Origin: JBBRHH01 sp038222915
GTDB taxonomy: Bacteria > Planctomycetota > Phycisphaerae > Tepidisphaerales > Tepidisphaeraceae
Direction: 5' to 3'
NCBI GenBank assembly: GCA_038222915.1
Contig: JBBRHH010000142.1
Location: forward strand, 1-11,904
Length of the DNA: 11,904 bases
Below are positions 5,069 to 11,904 of the stretch, piece by piece (the stretch's first letter is position 1; each line of letters begins with the position of its first letter). A program made the translations under genes and the position numbers. A model generated the notes under the pieces. That model saw nothing but the letters and a program-made list of their open reading frames with translations, had not been told where the DNA came from and ran no database searches.

Positions 5069-6082
5069 ATGAAGTCCATGAAGAAGATCGGAGCGGCCAT
5101 TCTCGGCTTGGCGCTCCTCGCCTCGTTCCCAACCCGCTCAGCCTTCGCGGCCGATCCGCCCAAAGATCCCGCCGCCGAGATCGCCAAGAAAGAAGCTGAA
5201 GCAGCCAAGCGCGAGGCCGAAGCCGTCAAGCGCAAGGCCGACGGCATCAAGGCCGTGGAAGAAGCCACCCCAAAGATTACCGCCGCCGCCCCCGAAGCCG
5301 CACAGGCCAAGCCGCAAAAGGCCCGCAAAGTTCTCGTCTACACCAAGGCCCGCGGCTACGTCCACGACTCCATCCCCGTCGGTGCCAAGGCCATCGAAAT
5401 CCTCGGCAACAAGACCGGCGCATTCACCACCGTCATCAGCGACGACTTCAATGTCTTCGCGGCCGACTCGCTCAAGGACTTCGACTGCGTCGTCATGATG
5501 AGCACCACAGGCGATCAGTTCGGCGCGCCCAAGGAGCTCAACGAAACGCTCCACAAGAGCCTCCTCGACTTCGTCAGCGGCGGCAAAGGCCTCGTCGGCA
5601 TCCACGCCGCCAGCGACACCGGCAAGAGCTGGCCCGAATACAACGAGATGCTCGGCGGCCTCTTCCGCGAGCATCCGTTCCACGAAATCGTCGCCAAAAA
5701 CGAAGACCCCAAAAACCCCGTCAACAGCGCGTTCAAAGGCGAAGCATTCCCCTTCAGCGATGAAATTTACATCTACCAGGACGAGCCCTATTCCCGCGAC
5801 AAGCTCCACGTCCTCTTGAGCGTCGACCTCGAAAAGTCCGTCAAGATCAACCCCAAGGACAAGGACAAGCGCGCCGACCACGACTACGCGGTCAGCTGGA
5901 TCAAGACCTACGGCCAGGGCCGCGTTTTCTACACCCTCTACGGCCACAATCGCGAAACCTACTGGAATACCCAGGTCCTCCAGCACATCCTCGACGGCGT
6001 CCAGTTCGCCATCGGCGACCTCAAGGCCGACGCCACCCCAAGCGGCAAAAAAGCCGCCGGAACCGCGAATTCAACCAAATAG
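5069..6082 (+). CDS. Exported ThuA-like domain protein
   Basis: This encodes 337 aa. The signal peptide is 'MKSMKKIGAAILGLALLA' with a cleavage-like 'SAFA-AD' at 24-29. A charged Ala/Lys/Glu segment (35-65, 'EIAKKEAEAAKREAEAVKRK' inside) is probably a helical or coiled-coil spacer. The ThuA-like, glutamine-amidotransferase-type domain spans about 86-315: 'KVLVYTKARGYVHDSI' (87-102), 'FDCVVMMSTTGDQF' (138-151), 'GGKGLVGIHAASDT' (171-184), 'EMLGGLFREHPF' (193-204) and 'GQGRVFYTLYGHNRETYW' (282-299). ThuA was first linked to trehalose use in rhizobia. Planctomycetes carry many secreted copies, thought to act on sugars, but the reaction is not established. In-frame ATGs at 4964 and 5063 also exist; 4964 would bury the signal peptide behind 35 residues. 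It lies 101 nt after the Tim44-like gene, with no terminator seen between, so co-transcription is possible. Confidence 0.88.
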   Translation: MKSMKKIGAAILGLALLASFPTRSAFAADPPKDPAAEIAKKEAEAAKREAEAVKRKADGIKAVEEATPKITAAAPEAAQAKPQKARKVLVYTKARGYVHDSIPVGAKAIEILGNKTGAFTTVISDDFNVFAADSLKDFDCVVMMSTTGDQFGAPKELNETLHKSLLDFVSGGKGLVGIHAASDTGKSWPEYNEMLGGLFREHPFHEIVAKNEDPKNPVNSAFKGEAFPFSDEIYIYQDEPYSRDKLHVLLSVDLEKSVKINPKDKDKRADHDYAVSWIKTYGQGRVFYTLYGHNRETYWNTQVLQHILDGVQFAIGDLKADATPSGKKAAGTANSTK

Positions 6083-6103
6083 AGGATTTCGATGGACTCA
6101 ATC

Positions 6104-6127
6104 GGGCACGGCCAACGGGCCGTGCCC
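6104..6127 (+). terminator. Rho-independent terminator after the ThuA gene
   Basis: A perfect 10-bp GC-rich stem, GGGCACGGCC (6104-6113) with GGCCGTGCCC (6118-6127), has loop AACG and is followed by ATTTTAAT. It lies 22 nt after the ThuA stop. Confidence 0.85.
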
Positions 6128-6141
6128 ATTTTAATCGTGGA

Positions 6142-6176
6142 TTGACAAACTTTCGGAGGCTACACTGGTCTAACGT
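6142..6176 (+). promoter_or_regulatory. Possible promoter of the TPR gene
   Basis: A consensus -35 TTGACA (6142-6147) lies just after the terminator and 63 nt before the next start. No -10 box sits at normal distance: TACACT (6161-6166) gives a 13-nt spacer and TAACGT (6171-6176) a 23-nt spacer. A promoter is expected here because of the preceding terminator, but the -10 is unclear. Confidence 0.3.
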
Positions 6177-6196
6177 CCCATACGTCCTAGACAGGA

Positions 6197-6201
6197 AAGG
6201 A
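6197..6201 (+). promoter_or_regulatory. Shine-Dalgarno AAGGA for the TPR gene
   Basis: AAGGA lies 8 nt before ATG 6210. Confidence 0.5.
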
Positions 6202-6209
6202 CCGGCTCA

Positions 6210-7559
6210 ATGCGGGGTCGCTGTTTCATCTTCGCGATGGCCTTGTCGTCCGCGGCACTCGCCGACCTCGTCCACCTGCGCGATGGCTCGACGCTCTCCG
6301 GCACCGTCAAACGCACCGGCAGCGGCTGGGTCATCACCGACGCCAACGGCAAAGTCATCACCGTCACTGACGAGCAGGTTCAAGGCGTTGAGAAAGTCGG
6401 CAGCACCAACCCCGAAGAAATCGCCGACGGCCAACTCGCCTCGCTGAGACGCTCGGTCGAAAATCTCAGCGATATCAGGCAGATCATCGATCGCTACCAG
6501 AAATTCATCGACAAAAATCCAAAGACAAAGGCCGGCCAGACCGCCGCCGCCGAGCTCGTCGTCTGGCAGGAACGACTCGACAAAGGCCTCGTCAAAGTGG
6601 GCGGCCAATGGATGACCACCGAAGAGCAGACCGGCATCCTTCAGAAGCAGGTCGGTCAGATCGATCAGGTCCGCGCCCTCATGCGCGAGAGCCGCATGCG
6701 CGAGGCCGACGCCCTCATCACCCAGCTCCTCACCGACGATCCGACCAACATCTCCGCGATCTACCTGCAGGGCCTGTCGCAGTTCAAACAGGACAAGTGG
6801 CCTGCGGCCAGGAAGTCGTTCGACGCGGTTCGCACCGCCATCCCCGATCACGCCCCAACGCTGAACAACCTCGGCGTGATCATGTTCCATCAACACCAGC
6901 TCCCCGGCGCGATGGCCCTCTACAACCTCGCCATGCTCGCCGCCCCCGAGAACAAGCTGATCCTCAACAACGTCGCCGAGGCAGCCAACGCCATCCCGAA
7001 GGAAGAACGCGACGCGCCCGCCGTCACCAAGGCCGCAAAAACCTTCACCGAACAGGACAACGCCCTCCAGGCGCGTCTCAACGCTCAGGGCTGGTTCCGC
7101 TGGGGTTCCACGTGGGTCAACAAAGAGCAGATGGCCGAGCTGAAAAAAGCCGAGGCCGCCATTCAGGAAAAACTCGAAGCGCTCGGCAAGGACTACGACG
7201 CCATCAAAGAGCGCATCGGCGATATCGAGTTGACCATCTCCGCCAACAATCGCGCCATCGACCGCATCAACGCCGACCGCACCGGCATCGACCAGAACGG
7301 ACGGCTCGTCGTCCTCCCCCCACCCGACTCCTTTTATCGCATTCAGCGCGACAACGAAGTCCTCGACGGCAAGCGGCAGGCCGCGCTGAAACAACTCGAC
7401 GGTTTCAAAGATCGCGCCAAGGCCATCGAGCAGACCCGCCCCATCCCCAAATACTCCGGCCTCCAGCAGATCATCGGCGTCGAAGGAACACCCCTCGCCG
7501 TTCCACCCGCCGGAGCAGCCCCGGCGCGTGCCGTACCGCCCGATCCAAAAGCCCCCTGA
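6210..7559 (+). CDS. Exported TPR / coiled-coil protein
   Basis: This encodes 449 aa. A short signal peptide (1-18, 'MRGRCFIFAMALSSAALA') is followed by 'DLVHLRDGSTLSGTVKRTGS' (19-38) and 'GWVITDANGKVITVTDEQV' (39-57), a small beta-rich domain common at the start of exported planctomycete proteins. A helical part with 'DIRQIIDRYQKFIDKNP' (88-104) leads to two or three TPR-like repeats (about 160-260: 'READALITQLLTDDPTN', 'KWPAARKSFDAVRTAIPDH', 'LPGAMALYNLAMLAAPEN'). Then come long charged helices likely to form coiled coil (306-355 and 378-408) and a Pro/Ala-rich tail. A 'G-x-W-x-x-x-E-Q' motif appears twice: 'VGGQWMTTEEQ' (130-140) and 'WGSTWVNKEQM' (298-308). TPRs mediate protein binding; the partner is unknown. 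It is probably periplasmic. ATG 6210 has AAGGA 8 nt upstream. Confidence 0.8.
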   Translation: MRGRCFIFAMALSSAALADLVHLRDGSTLSGTVKRTGSGWVITDANGKVITVTDEQVQGVEKVGSTNPEEIADGQLASLRRSVENLSDIRQIIDRYQKFIDKNPKTKAGQTAAAELVVWQERLDKGLVKVGGQWMTTEEQTGILQKQVGQIDQVRALMRESRMREADALITQLLTDDPTNISAIYLQGLSQFKQDKWPAARKSFDAVRTAIPDHAPTLNNLGVIMFHQHQLPGAMALYNLAMLAAPENKLILNNVAEAANAIPKEERDAPAVTKAAKTFTEQDNALQARLNAQGWFRWGSTWVNKEQMAELKKAEAAIQEKLEALGKDYDAIKERIGDIELTISANNRAIDRINADRTGIDQNGRLVVLPPPDSFYRIQRDNEVLDGKRQAALKQLDGFKDRAKAIEQTRPIPKYSGLQQIIGVEGTPLAVPPAGAAPARAVPPDPKAP

Positions 7560-7564
7560 CCCTG

Positions 7565-7605
7565 AAACGACAAAGGCCACCCGGTAAAGGATGGCCTCGT
7601 CGTTT
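7565..7605. terminator. Bidirectional hairpin terminator
   Basis: AAACGAC (7565-7571) pairs with GTCGTTT (7599-7605) and AGGCCA (7574-7579) with TGGCCT (7592-7597), leaving a small AA/C internal loop and a 12-nt apical loop. It sits 6 nt after the TPR gene stop and 22 nt beyond the end of the convergent giant gene. Both strands end the stem in TTT, so it can serve both genes. Confidence 0.7.
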
Positions 7606-7626
7606 AGTCGCGATTACTACTTTCGA

Positions 7627-10600
7627 CTATTGGTTCTCCATTCGCTGAAGCAGTGCCGGAACGCCTGGCTTCACCGTGGGCTTCTTGACCGGCTTCTTGA
7701 CCGGCTTGTGCGTCTTAACGACCGGCTTGTGCGGCTTGCCCACCACAGGCTTGTGTGGCTTACCGACCACAGGCTTGTGCGGGCTGGTGATACCCGGCAC
7801 ATTGTTGACCTGCGTCACCGTCTCTGCGGCCACCCGATCACTCAACGTATCGATCGTGCCTGTTCCAGTCCGGGCAAAGAACCAGTCGGTTCCCGTCCCG
7901 CCGGTCATCACATCCTTGGCGGCATCATCCGACACCGTCGCGCCGTTGAGTTTCGCGGCCGACCCATTCAATCCCGTGCCATTGGTCAGGTACGCGATCT
8001 TCGTCGCATAAGACGCATCCGTCCTCGTCCACTCCGACATGATCAGCGCCAGCGATTCGGGATCCGCATCGAAGGAGGTCGGCCCGGAAATCAGCAGATC
8101 ACTGAACGCGCCACCCTTGATGGTGTCAACGCCCTTGCCGCCAATGATCAGGTTCTGCGCCGTGGCCGAGCCGTTCAGCGTATCGATTCCAGTTCCGCCG
8201 ACGAGCACCGAGTTGCCGCCGCCAGCCGTGATCGTGTCGTTGCCCGCGCCACCGAGGATGATGGTCGGCGTCTTGATGCCGGCGGCAACACCGATGACAT
8301 CATTGCCAGCATCGCCGGTGATCAGCAGACGCCCGGTCGGTGTAAACGTGCCCTGCGACACGCCGCCAACAATGACCTTCAAGCTGCCGGACGAAGACCC
8401 GGCCACGATCTGAATCGTGTCCGCGCCCGTGGTGCCTTCCACCACCAGTGCAGTCTTTGACGAGTCAGCGGGATCCGCAACAAGACCAACCCGGCCAACC
8501 GTCACCTGCCTGGTTGTCGTCGTCGAACCACCGTCGTTGTCCCGGATGATGGCGTGCACGGTGTAGGTGCCGGCTGCGGCATACGTGTGCGTCGGCGTCA
8601 ACGCGCCCTCGTCCGTAACCGGATGAAGGCCAATCGCGCCAGCCCCATCACCAAAGTCCCACGAGATTCGCTGCGTATCGACCGATCCAGGATCGGTGAC
8701 AACCGCGGTGAATGAAGTGTCATAACCCGCGACTGAACCCGTTGAAGCCGTGACCGCAACCGTCGGAACGACATTGCTGACGGTAAAGCTCTGATCAGTA
8801 GCCGAGGTTGATTTGCCGCCATTGTCGGTAACGACAAGACTGACAACGTACGTGCCATTGTCATCAGGCGTGAACGTGAAGCCCTGTCCGATGCTGCTCG
8901 TCCCGGTCTCAAATGCCTGATCGTTCTTGGTAACGCTCCACGCATACGTGAACGTGTCGGCTGAGCCTGGATCAACGACGCTGCTTCCAAACGTGACCGC
9001 AGTACCCTCGCGGGCATTTTGTGGCACGCCGGTAATCGTGACGCTCGATGGCTTCACGAAGTCAACGTTGATGGTCAGCGGGCCGGATGATGCCGAGGCA
9101 CCGCCGTTGTCTGTTGCGACGAGAGTCGCCGTGTACGCCCCACCACTTGTGGGCGTGAAGCTGAAGTTCTTCGTAGTCCCGGTTGCAACCTGAACGTTGC
9201 CCTTGGTAACGGTCCATGCATATGTTGCGGTGTCCTGTGTTCCAGGATCGGTCACCGTGGAAGTGAGGCTGACGGCCGACCCCTCCGCGGGCGAGGCCGA
9301 GGCGCTGATCGAAACAACCGGCGGCAGATTGGTCACGGTAATGACCTTCGCCGTCGCCGACTTGCTCAAACCGCCGTCATCGGTGACAGTCAGGCCGACG
9401 GTGTAGCTGCCATCGTCAGGCGGGGTGAACGTGAAGCCGGCATTCGAACCGCTGGCCACCGTGCTGCCGCCGCTGTTGGTCGCGGTCCAGCTATAAGTGA
9501 GCTGGTCGTCGGTACCGGCATCAACCACGCTGCTGGTCATGCTGATCGGAGTTCCTTCGGTTCCGCTCGACGGCGCACCGTTGATCGTCACCGAGCTTGG
9601 TGCGACGTTGGTGACCGTAATCGTCTTTGTGTCCACGGGGCTCGCCGCCCCGCTATCGTCGGTGGCAGTCAGCGCCACTGTGTATGTTGCATGTGTGGTG
9701 GGCGTGAACGAGAAGTTCGCATCGGTCCCAGTTGCAACGCTATTGCCGCCTTGCGTGACAACCCATGCGTACGTAAAGGTGTCGGCAGATCCGGCATCCG
9801 TGACGGTGCTGGTCAGGCTGATCAGCGTGCCTTCAGGACTCGACGAAGGGGCGCCGTTGATCGACACCGCACTTGGCGCGACGTTCGCAACGGTGACGCT
9901 CTTCGATGCCTGGCCGCTTTCGCCATCCGCATCGGTAATCGTCAGGGCAACCCCGTACGTCCCAACGCTCGTGGGCGTGAATGAGAAGTTCTCGCCGGTG
10001 CCGGTTGTGAACGTCTGATTGTTGTGTGTGATCGTCCAGGCGTAGGTGAAGGTGTCGCCGATGCCAGGATCGGTTGCCACGCCAGTGAGACTGACGGCCT
10101 GTCCTTCGGTCGTGGTGTTGCCGACAGTGATCGCCGCCGTCGGTGCGACATTGGCAATCGTAATCACCTTATCGCTGGCGGACTTGGTGAGGCCGCCGTC
10201 GTCCGATGCAACCATGCTGACGGTGTAGCTGCCGCTGGAGGGCGGCGTGAAGTCAAACGACTGGCCGCTGCCGGTGGTCGTTTGATTGCCCTTGGTGACG
10301 GTCCAGGCATACGTAAAGGTGTTGCCGGCGCCAGGATCGGTAGCACTACCCGTGAAGGTCAGGTTGCCGCCCTCATTGCCGCTGCTTGGGCCTGCGATGG
10401 CCGCGCTGGTCGGTGCAAGGTTGTCGACCGTGATGATCTTGTTGGTGGCGTCGGTGGTGCCGTTGCCGTCATCAGTCACCGACAGCGCGACGGTGTAGAC
10501 GCCGCTGTGGTCGGGCGTGAACGTGAAATCCTGAAGGCTGCTGGAGACGACGGGGCCATTGGCATTGGTCACGCTCCATGCATAGGTAAAGGTGTCGGCC

Positions 10601-11904
10601 GAGCCGGCGTCGACGACTGCGCTGGTGAGGTTCACCGCCGCGCCCTCGTGGCTGTTGGCCGATGCACCGTTGATGGTGACCGAACTCGGGGCTTGATTCG
10701 CGACTGTCAGGACAAGCGGACTGGCCGCAGTCGAGAGGCCGCCGTCGTCGGTCGTCGTGAGACTTACGGTAAACACGCCACTGTCATCGGCGGTGAAGTC
10801 AAAGCTGGCATTCGTGCCCGTGGCGACAGTGCGTTGGCCATGGGTTGCCGTCCACTGATAGGTGAAGGTGTTCGTGGAACCTGGGTCGGTGATGTTCGAT
10901 CCGAGGCTGATGCCGTCGCCTTCGGTCGGCGCATCCGGGTTGCCGGTGATGACCGGGGTGTTGGGAGCAAGATTCGTGACGGAGATCGTCTTCGTGGTCG
11001 TGGTGCTGTCGCCGTCACTGTCGGTCACGGTCAGGCTGGCGGTGTAGGTCCCAAAGTGCGTCGGGCTGAAGTCTATGGTTGTCGATGTACCCGTGCCAAA
11101 GCTGTTTGCGCCTTTGGTGATGCTCCACGCATAGGTGAATTCGTCATTTTGGCCAGGGTCGGTGACAGTGCTGGTCAGATGCAGAGTCGAGCCTTCGTTG
11201 ACCGAGCTGCTGCCGTTGATAGCTGGCGTCGGGGCGACATTCGCAACGGTGATCACCTTGGCGGCGCTGCTGGTCAGGCTCCCATCGTCCGTTGCCGTGA
11301 GGTGCACGGTATAGGAACCGTTATTGACTGGCGTGAAACTAAAGTCTGTTCCAACGCCGGTGGAGATTTGATTGCCGCCCGTTACGAGGGCCCACGCGTA
11401 AGTGACAGTGTTGGATGAGCCTGGGTCCGTCGCAGCGCCCGTGAGGCTGATCTGGCTGCCTTCGTTGCCCGTCGACGAGCCGGTGATGACCGGAGTATTC
11501 GGGGCGACGTTGGTGACGGTGACCACCTGATTGGACGCCGCAGTGACGCCGCCGTCGGCGTCGGTGACGCTGAGGCTGGCGGTGAAGCTACCGAAGTGAG
11601 TCGGAGTGAAACTGTAGTTGGCGGTCGTTGCGGTCCCGACGACATTCGTGCCGTCAGACACGCTCCAAGCGTAGGTGAATGTTTGGCCGTTGGCGCCGGG
11701 GTCGCTCACGTTGCTGGTGAACGGGATCGCGGTGCCTTCGGTTGACGTTCCAGGGTTGCCGGAAATCGACACCGTCGGATTGACGTTGGCAACAGTTACC
11801 GTCTCATTATTGCTGTAGTTGCCGGTACCGTCCGTGGCCGTGGCGGTCACGGTCTGAGCACCAATCGCGGTATACGTGTGCGATCCAGTGGTCGCCGCGC
11901 CGTT
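7627..11904 (-). CDS. Giant PKD-like repeat protein with RTX-like C-terminus (5' partial)
   Basis: The last 1425 aa are visible; the frame is open to the window edge, and the GTG at 11850 is internal, since 'GSHTYTAIGAQTVTATATDG' reads across it as the end of a PKD domain. Order from the N-terminal side: a partial PKD-like domain; eleven PKD-like repeats of 89-95 aa (11778-8767), each with 'EG', 'TDPG' or 'VDAG', 'TFTYAW', a 'FTP…G.YTV.L..TDDGG' block and a closing 'ITVTNVAP'; a canonical PKD domain (8766-8491) with 'ISWDFGDGAG'; RTX-like repeats such as 'GGAGNDTI' and 'GGTGIDTL' (8328-8101); a module with 'SDLLISG', 'MSEWTRTDASYATKI' and 'GGTGTDWFF' (8100-7876); and a His/Lys/Pro tail. PKD repeats form beta-sandwich stalks on surface proteins, and RTX repeats bind calcium in secreted proteins. 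It is thus probably an extracellular adhesin or cell-envelope protein. The N-terminus, with any signal peptide or catalytic domain, is outside the window. No membrane segment or sortase motif is seen. Confidence 0.9.
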   Translation of the reverse strand, partial: NGAATTGSHTYTAIGAQTVTATATDGTGNYSNNETVTVANVNPTVSISGNPGTSTEGTAIPFTSNVSDPGANGQTFTYAWSVSDGTNVVGTATTANYSFTPTHFGSFTASLSVTDADGGVTAASNQVVTVTNVAPNTPVITGSSTGNEGSQISLTGAATDPGSSNTVTYAWALVTGGNQISTGVGTDFSFTPVNNGSYTVHLTATDDGSLTSSAAKVITVANVAPTPAINGSSSVNEGSTLHLTSTVTDPGQNDEFTYAWSITKGANSFGTGTSTTIDFSPTHFGTYTASLTVTDSDGDSTTTTKTISVTNLAPNTPVITGNPDAPTEGDGISLGSNITDPGSTNTFTYQWTATHGQRTVATGTNASFDFTADDSGVFTVSLTTTDDGGLSTAASPLVLTVANQAPSSVTINGASANSHEGAAVNLTSAVVDAGSADTFTYAWSVTNANGPVVSSSLQDFTFTPDHSGVYTVALSVTDDGNGTTDATNKIITVDNLAPTSAAIAGPSSGNEGGNLTFTGSATDPGAGNTFTYAWTVTKGNQTTTGSGQSFDFTPPSSGSYTVSMVASDDGGLTKSASDKVITIANVAPTAAITVGNTTTEGQAVSLTGVATDPGIGDTFTYAWTITHNNQTFTTGTGENFSFTPTSVGTYGVALTITDADGESGQASKSVTVANVAPSAVSINGAPSSSPEGTLISLTSTVTDAGSADTFTYAWVVTQGGNSVATGTDANFSFTPTTHATYTVALTATDDSGAASPVDTKTITVTNVAPSSVTINGAPSSGTEGTPISMTSSVVDAGTDDQLTYSWTATNSGGSTVASGSNAGFTFTPPDDGSYTVGLTVTDDGGLSKSATAKVITVTNLPPVVSISASASPAEGSAVSLTSTVTDPGTQDTATYAWTVTKGNVQVATGTTKNFSFTPTSGGAYTATLVATDNGGASASSGPLTINVDFVKPSSVTITGVPQNAREGTAVTFGSSVVDPGSADTFTYAWSVTKNDQAFETGTSSIGQGFTFTPDDNGTYVVSLVVTDNGGKSTSATDQSFTVSNVVPTVAVTASTGSVAGYDTSFTAVVTDPGSVDTQRISWDFGDGAGAIGLHPVTDEGALTPTHTYAAAGTYTVHAIIRDNDGGSTTTTRQVTVGRVGLVADPADSSKTALVVEGTTGADTIQIVAGSSSGSLKVIVGGVSQGTFTPTGRLLITGDAGNDVIGVAAGIKTPTIILGGAGNDTITAGGGNSVLVGGTGIDTLNGSATAQNLIIGGKGVDTIKGGAFSDLLISGPTSFDADPESLALIMSEWTRTDASYATKIAYLTNGTGLNGSAAKLNGATVSDDAAKDVMTGGTGTDWFFARTGTGTIDTLSDRVAAETVTQVNNVPGITSPHKPVVGKPHKPVVGKPHKPVVKTHKPVKKPVKKPTVKPGVPALLQRMENQ
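7666..7779 (-). repeat. His/Lys/Pro octapeptide repeats at the C-terminus
   Basis: 'HKPVVGKP' is repeated twice, then decays through 'HKPVVKT', 'HKPVKKPVKKP' and 'TVKP'. At DNA level the first copies are 24-nt units that differ at a few bases. The tail is strongly basic, with little acidic residue, and is followed by only about a dozen residues. Confidence 0.85.
8101..8328 (-). repeat. RTX-like (hemolysin-type) nonapeptide region
   Basis: Degenerate glycine/aspartate repeats 'TGDAGNDVI', 'LGGAGNDTI', 'VGGTGIDTL' and 'IGGKGVDTI' follow the 'GGxGxDxUx' rule of calcium-binding RTX parallel beta-rolls. There are only about four or five copies, some lacking the Asn-Asp pair. Confidence 0.7.
8491..11778 (-). 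repeat. Tandem array of 12 PKD-like domains
   Basis: The domains start, in gene order, near 11778, 11502, 11232, 10965, 10689, 10413, 10143, 9876, 9600, 9321, 9051 and 8766. Spacing is 89-95 codons. The first eleven have 'TYAW' where PKD has 'WDFGDG'; only the last carries the classic motif. At DNA level the copies are diverged, so the array is old. Confidence 0.85.

Noticed and set aside
3318..5132. 604-codon open frame antisense to the Tim44-like gene
   Set aside because: It is Gly/Ala/Asp/Glu/Val-rich, low-information sequence produced by C-ending codons on the other strand. The plus strand has real domains and zinc-ribbon motifs.
6207..7580. 457-codon open frame antisense to the TPR gene
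   Set aside because: It matches the sense gene almost end to end and has the same Gly/Val/Asp/Glu-rich shadow composition; the sense strand has a signal peptide and TPRs.
10024..11418. 464-codon plus-strand frame inside the giant gene, and others at 7591-8460, 9497-10018 and 8039-8413
   Set aside because: All are antisense to regularly spaced PKD-like repeats and themselves repeat with the same period, as shadows must.
7680..11778. CRISPR-like periodic repeats
   Set aside because: The periodicity is in codons (24 nt in the tail, about 270 nt in the array), inside one open frame, with no invariant repeat/spacer pattern.

Overview
The window looks like chromosomal DNA from a planctomycete, possibly a Phycisphaerae-type lineage; this is inferred from gene content and was not searched. 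The clues are a very long secreted-type protein of tandem PKD-like repeats ending in RTX-like glycine/aspartate repeats and a 'DLLI…W…ATKI…GGTGTDWFF' module, an exported ThuA-like protein, an exported TPR protein opening with a 'V-H-L-x-D-G-S-x-L-x-G' segment, a glycine-rich Tim44-like/zinc-ribbon membrane protein, and strongly C-ending codons in the right-hand genes.

Left region (1-2800) is accessory in character and by eye less GC-rich than the rest. It opens with the last codons of what looks like an IS66-family transposase and its probable terminal repeat. A two-gene cassette with a 4-bp overlap follows: an unrecognised 135-aa protein and a HEPN-like protein. Convergent to it, on the minus strand, is a short operon of a YsnE-like GNAT acetyltransferase and a DinB-fold protein. 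Divergent from that operon is a small membrane protein whose C-terminus runs into AT-rich, apparently non-coding DNA.

Middle region (2782-3368) holds no convincing long gene. It contains a good sigma70-like promoter, a possible 44-codon ORF just behind it, a dispersed-type palindromic repeat and a 13-bp direct repeat. On the plus strand, 3369-7559, lie three exported or membrane proteins: a Tim44-like protein that appears to be a tandem duplication of a [Tim44-like + zinc ribbon] unit, a ThuA-like protein followed by a clear hairpin terminator, and a TPR/coiled-coil protein. A shared hairpin at 7565-7605 separates the last of these from the convergent giant gene.

Right region (7627-11904) is one minus-strand gene, cut by the window edge at its 5' end, with eleven PKD-like repeats of about 90 aa, one canonical PKD domain with WDFGDG, RTX-like repeats, a planctomycete-type C-terminal module and a His/Lys/Pro tail. 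The right-hand genes all appear to act at or outside the cytoplasmic membrane. I see no tRNA, rRNA or CRISPR array. The best candidates for something little described are the HEPN-plus-unknown pair, the duplicated Tim44/zinc-ribbon protein and the promoter-led gene-free stretch at 2767-3368.
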